A stretch of DNA of 64,000 bases from Gemmatimonadales bacterium (GCA_009838765.1 VXQX01000086.1:29532-93531), one strand, 5' to 3'; positions 8,605 through 17,281 are shown, counted from the stretch's first letter. The notes: a model not told the origin generated them from the sequence alone. A program made the numbers and translations.

Positions 8605-10842
8605 TCATCTCGCGGTTCCGAGGCGGATCCGCGTCGACCAGCCGCGGCCCGGCAGTGGGTAGTCGACGAGCAGCGCGGCGCGTTCGTCGAGGAGGTTCGT
8701 GACGGCCAGCTCGAGCCGTCCGGCGAACCGGCCCAACTCGAAGGGCAGGGCGATGCCGGCGTTGAACAGCGTGTATGCGGCGAGCGCGTTCAGCGGCGAG
8801 CCCGGCACCGTGCGGCGCGCCCCGACGTGTGTGCCCGACGGCGTGAGCGTGAGCCCGGCCGGCAGCCCGATGCCCAGGGCCAAATCGGCCGTGAAGCGCG
8901 GTCGGTAGGCGACCTGCCCCTCCAGGGCGGCGCCCGCGTACTCAACCTCGGACCAGGCGGCGCCGGCGGTGAAACTGTGCGTGCGTCCGAATGCGGCCAG
9001 GTCCGTCGTGGCCCCGAGTTCGAGGCCGCGGCGCGCGACGTCGTAGTTGTCCGGGCTCCACACGAACCGGTGGTCCGGGAACCAGATGATCATGCCGTCG
9101 AGATCCGCCCGGTAGGCGGTCGCGCGCAGTTCTCCGGTGGCCGGGCCGACCGACCATCGCTGGGCGAGCGTCGCGGAGAGTTCTCCCCGTACGCGCTCCG
9201 GCCCGAGGTCGGGATTCGGCTCGACGAGCACCCCCTCCTGGAAGAAGAGGTCGCCGAGTCCGGGAGGGGAGAAGCCGCGGCCCCAGCGGAGGTCGAGGGC
9301 GAGCCCGGCCCGGGTCAGGGCGGCTTCGACGGCGGGCGACAGGGTCACGCCGTCCACGAGGTCGTGCCGGTCGGCGCGGAGGGAGGCGCCCAGGTCGAGA
9401 TGGAAACCGGGCCGAAGCTGCCAGCCGCGCCCGGCGTGCGCCCACGCCCCGAGCTCGTCGAGACCGACCTCGGGCGAGGTCAGCGCGTTAGACTCGACAT
9501 CGAGCCGCGCCGCGTGGAGGCCGAACCGCAGGTCGAGCACTTCGCGCGACGACGGCGCCGCTTCCGGGCTCCACCATCCATCCAGAGCGAGCTCCGCCCG
9601 CCGCACTCGCGTCCGGGTATCGTAGGCACGCCCGAAGGGGGGCTCTGGATCCGCGTACTCCGCGCGCTGCCATTGGACCGAACCGCGGGCCGAGCCCCCG
9701 AGGCGCGACGCCGGGGACGCACCGTCCGATTCGACCGTGACGCCGAGCCCGTAGCGCCGGTGGCGCTGGCGACCCGTGGCGGAGGGCTGCGCGATGGTCC
9801 CCGGGCTCCCCCGCTCGATGTCGCTGAGGTGGGCACGAAGCGATGCTTCCGCGTTCCCCCGTCGGGTGATGCGGAAGTCTCCGCCCCCGTGTGAGAAGGC
9901 GGAGTTCTCGCGGGTCGTCTCGCCGCCGCCGCGGAAGGCGGGGACGTCGTAGGTGAACGCGCCGTTCGATCGCCGCCAGCGGGCGCCGCCGGAGACCGAC
10001 CAGGTGTCCCCGAACCCGCTCGACCCGGTGATGGCCGTCTCCGCCGAAGACCAGGCGCCCATCCCGGCGGTGACAGCGGCGGTGGTCGCGCCACGGGCGC
10101 GGCTCTCCAGGAGGACGACGCCGCCGAGCGCCTGCGGTCCGTACCGAGCGGACTGCGCTCCCGGAATGACGGCGATGCGGGAGATGGATTCGAGGTCCAC
10201 CGTGCTGAGGTCCGCGATGCCGGTGAGCGGAGAGTTGATTGGCGTTCCATCGAGCAGCACCAGCACCTGGTCGCCGCCCGCGCCGCGCAATTGCAGAACG
10301 GCGGGGGCCCCCGGCCCACCCTGCCTCACCACCGTTGCCCCGGGAACGCGTTCGAGTGCGGCCGGGAGATCCGTCACTCCAGGCGGAAGGCTGGCGGTCT
10401 CCAACACCGTCGCGCCGGCGTCCCGTTCGCGGGATGCCACCTGTACCACCAGCCCCCTGAGCCGCACCGGCGGCGGATCGAGCACGATGCTCGTTCGCGT
10501 GACCCGCCCGTTCACGGCTTCGACCTCGACCGCGGCCTCCAGGAAGCCGGGCGCCGAGATCACGAGGACGTGCCGGCCGGGCGAGAGCCCTCGCAGGACG
10601 GCAACGCCGCGTGCGTCGGTTGTTGCCTGGAAACCCGCGCCGCGGACGGCGACGGTAGCACCCGGAACGGCGACGGCCGTACCCGCCCCAGCCGCAGCCG
10701 CGCCCGGAGCGGCCGGCGCAGTCCTCGCCGCCCGCACGGACACGTGAACGGCCGCGGCGACCTGGGAGGGGAGCGCGTGTACCGAAGTGCCCGGCAGGGC
10801 AGCTCCGGCAGTCAGGATGGCAATCGCGAACTTCGTCTTCAC
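8605..10842 (-). CDS. btuB: TonB-dependent outer-membrane receptor, probable cobalamin transporter (BtuB-like)
   Basis: 745 residues with a signal peptide (AIAILTAGAALPG). A carboxypeptidase-regulatory-like domain follows (VPGATVAVRGAGFQATTDAR to SIVLDPPPVR, about residues 50-130). The TonB plug comes next (DLPAALERVPGATVV, VLVLLDGTPINSPL, IAVIPGAQSARYGPQALGG), then the beta-barrel, ending LLDERAALLVDYPLPGRGW. Substrate assignment rests on the cobalamin riboswitch directly upstream on the same strand and the adjacent B12 genes. The GTG start at 10842 was chosen because it is followed by a standard signal peptide; the longer open frame runs through the riboswitch. Energised by TonB/ExbBD encoded elsewhere. 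Confidence 0.88.
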   Translation of the reverse strand: MKTKFAIAILTAGAALPGTSVHALPSQVAAAVHVSVRAARTAPAAPGAAAAGAGTAVAVPGATVAVRGAGFQATTDARGVAVLRGLSPGRHVLVISAPGFLEAAVEVEAVNGRVTRTSIVLDPPPVRLRGLVVQVASRERDAGATVLETASLPPGVTDLPAALERVPGATVVRQGGPGAPAVLQLRGAGGDQVLVLLDGTPINSPLTGIADLSTVDLESISRIAVIPGAQSARYGPQALGGVVLLESRARGATTAAVTAGMGAWSSAETAITGSSGFGDTWSVSGGARWRRSNGAFTYDVPAFRGGGETTRENSAFSHGGGDFRITRRGNAEASLRAHLSDIERGSPGTIAQPSATGRQRHRRYGLGVTVESDGASPASRLGGSARGSVQWQRAEYADPEPPFGRAYDTRTRVRRAELALDGWWSPEAAPSSREVLDLRFGLHAARLDVESNALTSPEVGLDELGAWAHAGRGWQLRPGFHLDLGASLRADRHDLVDGVTLSPAVEAALTRAGLALDLRWGRGFSPPGLGDLFFQEGVLVEPNPDLGPERVRGELSATLAQRWSVGPATGELRATAYRADLDGMIIWFPDHRFVWSPDNYDVARRGLELGATTDLAAFGRTHSFTAGAAWSEVEYAGAALEGQVAYRPRFTADLALGIGLPAGLTLTPSGTHVGARRTVPGSPLNALAAYTLFNAGIALPFELGRFAGRLELAVTNLLDERAALLVDYPLPGRGWSTRIRLGTAR

Positions 10843-10939
10843 TCGACCCCGTCTTCTCCGGGACGGGGAAGAGCACGGTCGAACGTCCACGCGACGGCGT
10901 GAACGCGGGACCACGCCCTCCCGCGAGGGTGTCGATCCG

Positions 10940-11110
10940 AAGACGGAGGAGAGGTCTCCTGGCTTGGGACGGATCCGCTCGCCTTCCCGGGCCTCCGCGG
11001 CCCAGTGGCTTCGTGAACGGAACGCTGAGGGATCGAGTCCCTCTGTCCCTTTACAGTGGCGGGGCCGCGCCGGACTTTCACCGGACTTCCGAGCGCCCCT
11101 CCGTCTATGA
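10940..11110 (-). promoter_or_regulatory. Cobalamin (B12) riboswitch upstream of the BtuB-like gene
   Basis: Read on the minus strand, the element contains the conserved cobalamin aptamer blocks in order. These are CCGGTGAAAGTCCGGCGCGG and CCCGCCACTGTAA (around 11043-11090), the B12 box GAAGCCACTGGG (around 11001-11012), CCCGGGAAGGCGAGCGG, and the closing AAGCCAGGAGACC (around 10953-10965). Adenosyl- or other cobalamin binding would repress the receptor and lipoprotein genes. About 100 bases separate the aptamer from the btuB GTG. I did not find an obvious terminator there, so control may be translational. Confidence 0.95.
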
Positions 11111-11116
11111 ACTGCG

Positions 11117-12202
11117 ATGATGGATACAGGCTCTGTAGACAGCGTGCAAGCCAGTGTAGCGTTGCCGCGCGGTGCCTCGGTGCACCCGGCACGGCGCCCA
11201 GCCGCGGCACGCGCGGGGTCCGCGACCTGGGCCGCCCCGGCCACCTGCGGCGAACTCGTCCAGGGCTTCGGTCGCGGCCGATGGCTCCAGATCGCGGCTC
11301 CCGTCGACCTGTACCGAGCCGCCCGCGCGGAAGTCGTGTCCCCCGCCCACGCCGAAGCTGGTGCTTCTCGCCGCCACGCCAAGGTGAAGCGCGGCCTGGA
11401 GGTCCTGCTGCGCGAGCGGCCCGGCCGCGCCCTGCGCGTGATGCTCGGCGGTGACGAGTTGCCCCGGGCGAGCGGCTTCGGAAGCAGCACTGCCGACCTT
11501 GGTGCGGCGTTGCGGGCGGGCGTGGACGCCCTCGGCCTGCGGGGGTCCGACGACGCGGTCGTAAGCACCGCCCTCCAGGTCGAACCGACCGGCGGCTCCC
11601 TCCTCCCTGGGCTGGTCCTGTTCGATCATCGTCGGGGCACGATCCGGGAACCGCTCGGCCCGCCCCCGGCCCTCAACATCCTCTGCTTCAGAGTCCCCGG
11701 GGCGGTGGACACGGTGGCGTTCAACCGGGGCCTCCCGACGCGACTCCCCGAACACGTCCTGAAAGTCTGGCGCGACGCATTCCGGCTCTGCGCCGAAGGG
11801 ATCGCGCACGGCGACCCCGGGAAGATTGGCGCGGCGGCAACCGCGAGTGCCGCCGCGGCCCTTCGGCTGGGGTGTTCTCCCGCCCCGCCGGGACTGGAGG
11901 TCTGTGCCCGGGAGACGACGGCGCTCGGCATCCTGCGGGCTCACTCGGGCACCGTTTGGGGACTGCTCTACCCGAAGGACGAGACGCCGGTCCCCGGGGA
12001 GGTCTCGGAGATCCTCAACCGCGGAGGGCCTGTCACCGTGCCGGTGCTGCCCGCGCGTTCGTCTGCGATGGTCGCGTCGCTGAGGCTGATCGGCGGCGGC
12101 TGTCGAGTTGCCCCACCCTCCGACATGCGGCTATCGTCGCAGATTGACGCGAGGGGGCCACCGGAAGTTCGGTCAGAAACCGACGCGGCCCCGCCACTGT
12201 AG
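11117..12202 (+). CDS. pduX: GHMP kinase, L-threonine kinase PduX-like
   Basis: Up to 361 residues. PduX phosphorylates L-threonine to O-phosphothreonine, which CobD decarboxylates to the aminopropanol phosphate arm of cobalamin. The protein carries the family opening APATCGELVQG (about residue 40), the GHMP ATP-loop LPRASGFGSSTADLGA (about 116-131) and a C-terminal IGGGCRV-type motif. The start is uncertain: the first 35 residues are not conserved, and ATG 11117, ATG 11120 or GTG 11180 are possible. The last 20-25 codons run through the 5' half of the next riboswitch, and the TAG stop is inside the CCGCCACTGTAGG block. Genes it serves (cbiB, cobD) follow downstream. Confidence 0.88.
   Translation: MMDTGSVDSVQASVALPRGASVHPARRPAAARAGSATWAAPATCGELVQGFGRGRWLQIAAPVDLYRAARAEVVSPAHAEAGASRRHAKVKRGLEVLLRERPGRALRVMLGGDELPRASGFGSSTADLGAALRAGVDALGLRGSDDAVVSTALQVEPTGGSLLPGLVLFDHRRGTIREPLGPPPALNILCFRVPGAVDTVAFNRGLPTRLPEHVLKVWRDAFRLCAEGIAHGDPGKIGAAATASAAAALRLGCSPAPPGLEVCARETTALGILRAHSGTVWGLLYPKDETPVPGEVSEILNRGGPVTVPVLPARSSAMVASLRLIGGGCRVAPPSDMRLSSQIDARGPPEVRSETDAAPPL
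11121..11149 (-). promoter_or_regulatory. Candidate sigma-70 promoter for the btuB riboswitch transcript
   Basis: On the minus strand, TTGCAC (11144-11149), a 17-base spacer and TATCCA (11121-11126) precede the riboswitch. The predicted start site falls near 11113, just before the aptamer. It overlaps the 5' end of the pduX reading frame on the opposite strand. Confidence 0.55.
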
Positions 12203-12300
12203 GAGGTCCGGATCCCATCGGCGGATCCGAAACGACGCGCTCGACGGCCACTGGTTGATCCCGGGAAGGCGAGCGCTGTCACCTCGAGCCAGGAGACGCG
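12135..12300 (+). promoter_or_regulatory. Cobalamin riboswitch upstream of btuF-btuC-btuD-cbiB-cobD-cobO-cobQ
   Basis: Conserved aptamer blocks occur in order: GGAAGTTCGGTCAGAAACCG then CGGCCCCGCCACTGTAGGAG (12160-12206), the B12 box GACGGCCACTGG (12243-12254), TCCCGGGAAGGCGAGCG (12258-12275) and GAGCCAGGAGACG (12286-12298). The 5' boundary is approximate because it merges with the pduX coding sequence. The element should repress the downstream uptake and assembly genes when cobalamin is plentiful. Confidence 0.94.
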
Positions 12301-12301
12301 G

Positions 12302-12340
12302 CTCCCTCGTCCTCTGAACACCATCCTTCGAGGGAGGGGA
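12302..12340 (+). promoter_or_regulatory. Riboswitch expression platform: Shine-Dalgarno-sequestering hairpin
   Basis: CTCCCTCG (12302-12309) is perfectly complementary to CGAGGGAG (12329-12336). The right arm is part of the strong ribosome-binding site AGGGAGGGGA (12331-12340), 4 bases before the btuF GTG. Pairing would hide the site, so control at translation initiation is likely. Confidence 0.65.
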
Positions 12341-12344
12341 CCCG

Positions 12345-13283
12345 GTGTACACGGCACACCAGGCCACGCCAGGCGCGACGGCGCCCCCGAATTACCGGTG
12401 CGCGCGGTGGATCGCCGTCCTGCTCGCCCCGGCCCTCCTGACGGCCTGTACCCCAGACGGGAATCCGGACATGCCCGCGGTTTCCGTCACGGACGATGCG
12501 GGATACACCGTCGCGCTTACGGCGCCGGCGGGCCGCGTCTTTTCGGTGATCCCTTCGCTGACCGAATCGATCACCGCGCTCGATCCCGGCGTCCTCGTCG
12601 CGCGTACCCGGTTCGATCGGGCGCCGGAACTCGCTCACCTCCCTTCGCTTGGCGGGACCATACAACCGAATCTCGAGGCCCTGGCCGGTCTTGAGCCCGA
12701 TCTCGTCATCGCGTGGGCCGACGCATCCCAGCGCGCGGTGGGGGAACGGGTAGACGCGCTGGGCATTCCCGTCTACCGGGCGGTAGTGCAGACGATTGAC
12801 GACGTGCGCAGTCACCTGCGCCGCCTGGGCACGCTGCTCGGCCGCGAGGAACGGGCCGCCGCGCTGGTGGACTCGCTGGACCTCGCACTGGAGGGCGTGG
12901 CCGCCACGGTGCGCGGCCGCGAGCGCGTCGACGTCTACTACTCCGTCTGGCACGACCCGCCGCAGACGACCGGGCCGGGAACCTTCATCGACCAGGTGAT
13001 CGAGCACGCGGGCGGGCGAAACATCTTCAGCGATGCCACGCGCTCGTGGCCGCGGGTGTCCATCGAGGCGATCATGCGGCGCGATCCCGACGCCCTCGTC
13101 ATCGCTCGACACGCGCCCGGCGCGCCGGGTGCGCCATGGCTCGAGGGGCCGGGCTGGCGGGAACTGCGGGCCGTCCGCAACGGTCGCTATCTCCTCGTCG
13201 ACGGCGACCTCTTCAATCGCCCCGGACCCCAAGTGGCCGAGGCGGCGCGTCGCATGGCCCATTTCCTGCATGGGCCGCGTTGA
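12345..13283 (+). CDS. btuF: Cobalamin ABC transporter substrate-binding lipoprotein
   Basis: 312 residues. The signal peptide carries a lipobox (APALLTAC, Cys about residue 35). The BtuF/FhuD-type helical-backbone fold is recognisable in SVTDDAGYTVALTAPAGRV, VFSVIPSLTESITAL, GTIQPNLEALAGLEPDLVIA and DQVIEHAGGRNIF. It would deliver corrinoid to BtuCD at the inner membrane. The start is GTG 12345, with an unusually strong ribosome site that the upstream hairpin can occlude. The stop overlaps the btuC start (TTGA). Confidence 0.9.
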   Translation: MYTAHQATPGATAPPNYRCARWIAVLLAPALLTACTPDGNPDMPAVSVTDDAGYTVALTAPAGRVFSVIPSLTESITALDPGVLVARTRFDRAPELAHLPSLGGTIQPNLEALAGLEPDLVIAWADASQRAVGERVDALGIPVYRAVVQTIDDVRSHLRRLGTLLGREERAAALVDSLDLALEGVAATVRGRERVDVYYSVWHDPPQTTGPGTFIDQVIEHAGGRNIFSDATRSWPRVSIEAIMRRDPDALVIARHAPGAPGAPWLEGPGWRELRAVRNGRYLLVDGDLFNRPGPQVAEAARRMAHFLHGPR

Positions 13284-14275
13284 CGCACACCCCCCGCCGC
13301 CTCGCCCTCCTCGCGCTGGTCGTCGTGGCCGCGATCGCGCTAAGCGTCTCCTTCGGCGCCTCCGGCCTGGGTCCCGCGGACCTGTGGCGGTTTCTCGCGG
13401 GGGAAGCCGATCCCACCACCCGTTCCATCCTGCTCCAGTTGCGGCTACCGCGCGCGGTGCTCGCGGCGCTCGTCGGAGGAGCGCTCGGCCTCTGTGGCTG
13501 CACCTTCCAGGCCCTCCTCCGCAACCCGCTCGCCGAGCCCTACGTGCTGGGCGTCTCGGGCGGCGCCGCCGTCGGGGCCGTGGCGGTCGTGGTGACCGGC
13601 ATCGGACTGCGCTTTCCCTGGATGCTCCCCCTGGGCGCGTTCGCGGGTGCGCTGGCCGCGATGGCGCTGGTGCTGGCGGTCGCGCGGCGGGCCTCGCCCG
13701 GGCGGATGGACACCCGCGTCCTGATCCTGTCGGGCGTGATCATCGGCGCCTTCTTCAACGCGGTGATCCTGCTTCTGCTCTCGCTCGCCGACGTGGAGTC
13801 GTTCCGCTCGGCGATCTTCTGGATGATGGGGAACCTCTCCGGCGCCGACTGGGCTTCGACCGGGCTGCTGGCCCTGCTGCTCGTGCCCGGCGCGCTGGCC
13901 GTCTTGTCGCTGGCCCGGGCCTTCAACCTTCTGTCGCGTGGAGAGGAGGTCGCGTTCTACCTGGGCGCCTCCGTGCAGCGGGTGAAGCTCACCGCCTACC
14001 TGGCCGCGTCGCTGATGGTGGCCGCGGCGGTTGCGGCCGGCGGCGTGATCGGCTTCGTCGGGCTGATCGTTCCGCACGCCGTCCGGCTCGCGTGGGGGAA
14101 CGACCACCGCCTGCTCCTCCCCGCATCCTTCCTGGCCGGCACCGCCTTCCTCCTGCTCGCGGACACGGTGGCCCGGCTGGTGGTGGCGCCCGCCGAACTC
14201 CCGACCGGGGTGGTCACCGCCGTCGCGGGGGTCCCGTTCTTCGTGGCGCTGCTGCTGCGGGGGGGACGGCGTTGA
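13280..14275 (+). CDS. btuC: Cobalamin ABC transporter permease (FecCD/BtuC family)
   Basis: 331 residues, about 9-10 membrane helices. FecCD signatures are clear: LRLPRAVLAALVGGALGLCG, FQALLRNPLAEPYVLGVSGG, WMMGNLSGADW and the ATPase-contact region GFVGLIVPHAVRL. The TTG at 13280 is chosen because it overlaps the btuF stop by four bases (TTGA) and leaves a short N-terminus typical of the family. The length fits known permeases. Confidence 0.9.
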   Translation: MTHTPRRLALLALVVVAAIALSVSFGASGLGPADLWRFLAGEADPTTRSILLQLRLPRAVLAALVGGALGLCGCTFQALLRNPLAEPYVLGVSGGAAVGAVAVVVTGIGLRFPWMLPLGAFAGALAAMALVLAVARRASPGRMDTRVLILSGVIIGAFFNAVILLLLSLADVESFRSAIFWMMGNLSGADWASTGLLALLLVPGALAVLSLARAFNLLSRGEEVAFYLGASVQRVKLTAYLAASLMVAAAVAAGGVIGFVGLIVPHAVRLAWGNDHRLLLPASFLAGTAFLLLADTVARLVVAPAELPTGVVTAVAGVPFFVALLLRGGRR

Positions 14276-15105
14276 GGGGAACCGCGCCCGCGCGCGACTG
14301 GCGGCCAGTGTTGGAGGGCCGGGATCTGAGCTTCACCCATCCGCGCGCGGACGCGGCCGCCGTGCGCCGGGTCTCGCTCTCGGTCTCCCCGGGGAAGCTC
14401 CTCGCGGTCGTGGGTCCCAACGGCGCCGGAAAGACGACGCTGTTGAAGCTCCTCTCCGGTTCCCTGACGCCTCAGGAGGGTGGAGTGACGCTCGACGACC
14501 GCGCACTGTCCGACCTGGGCGACCGGGACCGTGCCCTTGCGATCGCTGTGGTGCCGCAGTCCGAGTCCTCCCCCTTCCCGGTCACGGTGCGGGAGATGGT
14601 GGGGATGGGACGATACGCGCACCTCGGCCCGTGGGAGCGCTCCGGCGACGGGGACCGCGCGGTGGTGGAAGATGCGATGGCGCGCTGCGCGGTCGCGGAG
14701 TTCGCGGACCGCCACCTGGGCGAACTCTCCGGCGGCGAGCGGCAGCGGGCGCGCATCGCTCGCGCGCTTGCCCAGGAGGCGCCGGTCCTCCTCCTCGACG
14801 AACCCACTGCCGGACTCGACCTCCGCTACCGCATGGAGCTCTTCCACCTGCTGCGCGAACTCCGGGGTGCGGGCCTCGGCGTGCTGGTCATCACGCACGA
14901 CCTCAACCTGGCCGCCCGGTTCGCCGACCGGCTGCTGCTGCTCGACCGCGGGCGCGCGCGGGCCCGGGGCGCCCCGGATGAAACGCTGTCGCGAGAGTCG
15001 CTGGAGGCGGTCTACGACTGGCCGCTCAGAGTCGTGCCGCACCCCGGACCCGGGAGCGACACCGGCGCACCGCAGACTGTCCCGCTCAGGAAGGAAGACC
15101 CGTGA
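14272..15105 (+). CDS. btuD: Cobalamin ABC transporter ATP-binding protein
   Basis: 277 residues. Walker A VVGPNGAGKTTLLKLLSG (about residues 46-63), Q-loop in VVPQSESSPFPVTVREMVGM, signature LGELSGGERQRARIARALA, Walker B APVLLLDEPTAGLD and the switch His in VITHDLNLAARFA are all present. A 35-residue C-terminal tail follows the core. The TTG at 14272 overlaps the btuC stop (TTGA), repeating the junction style of the previous pair. It energises import through BtuC. Confidence 0.93.
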   Translation: MRGTAPARDWRPVLEGRDLSFTHPRADAAAVRRVSLSVSPGKLLAVVGPNGAGKTTLLKLLSGSLTPQEGGVTLDDRALSDLGDRDRALAIAVVPQSESSPFPVTVREMVGMGRYAHLGPWERSGDGDRAVVEDAMARCAVAEFADRHLGELSGGERQRARIARALAQEAPVLLLDEPTAGLDLRYRMELFHLLRELRGAGLGVLVITHDLNLAARFADRLLLLDRGRARARGAPDETLSRESLEAVYDWPLRVVPHPGPGSDTGAPQTVPLRKEDP

Positions 15106-16097
15106 GCGCGTGGCGGCGGGCCGCACGCCCCGTGGCGCTGAGCCTGGTGGGCGCCCTCGTCCTCGATCGGGTCCTGGGCCAGCCTCGCCTTCATCCGGTG
15201 CGGGCGATCGGAGGGCTGCTGGGCGGTGCGCGCCGACTGCGGCGCAGCCGGGGACCGCTGGGAAGTCTCGTCGAAGGGGCAGCGGCGCTGGCGGTGGTGT
15301 CGGGCATCGCCGCCGCGGCCTCGCGTCCCCTGACGGCGCGCCCTGGGCGCTCCTCTCGACCGTCCTCCGGGTCCGGGCTGCCCGCCACCCTCCTGGCGGC
15401 AGGGACCGAAGCTCTGCTCCTGCATCCGGCCCTCGCCCTCGAACCGCTCGCCGAGGCGGGAGAACGGGTGGCCGCCGCGCTCGGGGCCGGAGACCTCGAC
15501 GGAGCGAGACGCCACCTGGCGTGGGACCTGGTCAGCCGGGACACGAGCGCGCTCGACGCATCTCACTGCGCCTCCGCGGCGATCGAGTCGATGGCGGAAA
15601 ACCTCTGCGACTCGGTGGTGGCGCCCGCTTGCGCCTACCTTGCGGCCGGCCTGCCGGGGGCTTGGGTCTACCGGGTCGTCAACACCGCCGACGCGATGTT
15701 CGGCTACCGAACTCCCGACCTGATCTGGTACGGGAAGCCGGCGGCGCGTGCCGACGACCTCCTCAACTTCGTACCGGCCCGGCTGGCGGCCGTCCTGATC
15801 GTGATGGCCGCGGGGTCTCAACCGCTCCGCCGTGACGGGATCCGTCCGGTGCCCGACGGAGTCTTGCGTCTCCTCCCGCGTGAAGCGTCGCGCGCGGCGG
15901 GGCCCAACGCCGGGTGGCCGATGGCCGCCGCCGCGCTCGCCCTGGGAGTCCGGCTCCAGAAGCCCGGCGTCTACACGCTGAACGCCGCGGGCGCTCGACC
16001 GGACGCCGGCGACATCGACGCGGCCGCCACTCTGATCCGCCGCGCCGCCTGGCTGGGCGTCGGGCTGGTCGTGGTCGCGGGAGCATGCCGCTCATGA
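15102..16097 (+). CDS. cbiB: Adenosylcobinamide-phosphate synthase CbiB
   Basis: 331 residues, polytopic membrane protein. CbiB condenses adenosylcobyric acid with aminopropanol phosphate (made by PduX and CobD). Family motifs: DRVLGQPRLHPVRAIG near the N-terminus, AIESMAENLCDSVVAPA (about residue 165), GAWVYRVVNTADAMFGYR and FVPARLAAVLI. The GTG at 15102 overlaps the btuD stop (GTGA), and the stop overlaps the cobD start. Confidence 0.94.
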   Translation: MSAWRRAARPVALSLVGALVLDRVLGQPRLHPVRAIGGLLGGARRLRRSRGPLGSLVEGAAALAVVSGIAAAASRPLTARPGRSSRPSSGSGLPATLLAAGTEALLLHPALALEPLAEAGERVAAALGAGDLDGARRHLAWDLVSRDTSALDASHCASAAIESMAENLCDSVVAPACAYLAAGLPGAWVYRVVNTADAMFGYRTPDLIWYGKPAARADDLLNFVPARLAAVLIVMAAGSQPLRRDGIRPVPDGVLRLLPREASRAAGPNAGWPMAAAALALGVRLQKPGVYTLNAAGARPDAGDIDAAATLIRRAAWLGVGLVVVAGACRS

Positions 16098-17281
16098 AGA
16101 ACGACGCCCCGCCCGGCAACTGGCGTCCTCCGCGCCCCGACCCCAGCCTAGCCGAGGTGCCGCCGGAGTTCCACGGCGGGCCGGGGTACGAGCAGGACGT
16201 GGAATATCCCTCCGTGACCGCCGACCTCAGCACCAACGTCAACCCGTACCTGCCGGACGAGGCCGTGCGCCGGGCCGTAGCCGGCGCCCCGATCGATGCC
16301 TATCCCGATCCGGCTTCGAGCAGGGCGCGCGCGCGGCTCGCCGGCGTCTGGGAACTCGACGCCGGACGCATCCTGCTCGCGCCCGGAGCCTCCGAACTCA
16401 TCTACCGGATCGCCCGCTGCTGGATTCGACCCGGAGACCCGGCGGTGGTCTGCGGCCCCACCTTCGGCGAGTACCGCCGCGCCGTGGCGGTCCAGGGCGG
16501 GGAGGTCCACGAGGTGCGGGGAGATGCTCCGTATTTCACGCTGCCGCTCGAACGGTTCTCCGACCGCGTTGCGCGGCTCCGGCCGCCGGTCGCTTTCCTC
16601 TGCACTCCCAACAACCCCACCGGCGAAGCACTCTCCGACGCGAGCGTCGCCCGGCTCGCGGACCGGATGCCCGCCGGGACGCTCCTGGTGATCGACGAGT
16701 CCTACCGCTCCTTCGCGGAGGGGCGCTTCGCGCCACCCCATCTTCCCGGCGACGACCGGGTCCTGCACCTGCGCTCCTTCACCAAGGATCTTGGTGTGCC
16801 CGGGCTGCGTCTCGCCGCCGCGGTCGCGGCGCCCGGGATCCTCCAGCCCCTTGCCCATGCCGCGCCACCCTGGTCCGTGTCCTCGGTCGCCCAGGCCGCG
16901 CTCCGGGCGGCGCTTGCCCCGCGCGCCCTCACCCGACTCGAGGACAGCCTCATCCGCATCGCCGCACGGCGCCGGACTCTGTCCGCGGCGCTCGCCCGCC
17001 GCGGGTGGCGTCCGGGCTCCTCCGCGACCGGCTTCATCCTCGCGGCGGTCCCCGATGCGGCCGCCACCGCACACGCCCTCAGGTTTCGGGGCGTCCGCGT
17101 GCGTCACGCGGCCTCCTTCGGGCTCTCCGGGCACATTCGTGTCTCGGTTCGGCGGCGCGCCGAGGAGGAGCGCTTCCTCGCCGCGCTCGACGAGATCGCC
17201 GCTCCGGACGGGATCGCCGCTCCGGACGGGATCGCCGCTCCGGACGGGATCGCCGCACACACAACCGCAGGAGGACCCTAG
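16094..17281 (+). CDS. cobD: Threonine-phosphate decarboxylase / CobD-like class I aminotransferase
   Basis: 395 residues, fold-type I PLP enzyme. CobD decarboxylates L-threonine O-3-phosphate to aminopropanol phosphate. Seen: TADLSTNVNPYLPDEAV, DAYPDPASSRARARLA, LCTPNNPTGEAL, VIDESYRSFAEG and the PLP-lysine region LRSFTKDLGVPGLRLA. The ATG at 16094 overlaps the cbiB stop (ATGA) and has GGGAG 10 bases upstream; the ATG at 16085 is too close to that site. The C-terminus carries three exact copies of a six-residue repeat, IAAPDG, encoded by an 18-base tandem repeat. Confidence 0.9.
   Translation: MKNDAPPGNWRPPRPDPSLAEVPPEFHGGPGYEQDVEYPSVTADLSTNVNPYLPDEAVRRAVAGAPIDAYPDPASSRARARLAGVWELDAGRILLAPGASELIYRIARCWIRPGDPAVVCGPTFGEYRRAVAVQGGEVHEVRGDAPYFTLPLERFSDRVARLRPPVAFLCTPNNPTGEALSDASVARLADRMPAGTLLVIDESYRSFAEGRFAPPHLPGDDRVLHLRSFTKDLGVPGLRLAAAVAAPGILQPLAHAAPPWSVSSVAQAALRAALAPRALTRLEDSLIRIAARRRTLSAALARRGWRPGSSATGFILAAVPDAAATAHALRFRGVRVRHAASFGLSGHIRVSVRRRAEEERFLAALDEIAAPDGIAAPDGIAAPDGIAAHTTAGGP
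17195..17256 (+). repeat. 18-base tandem repeat in the cobD 3' end
   Basis: The unit ATCGCCGCTCCGGACGGG occurs three times head to tail (17195-17248), followed by a partial fourth. It keeps frame and adds IAAPDG repeats to CobD, so it is a likely slippage-prone microsatellite of low functional weight. Confidence 0.9.
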
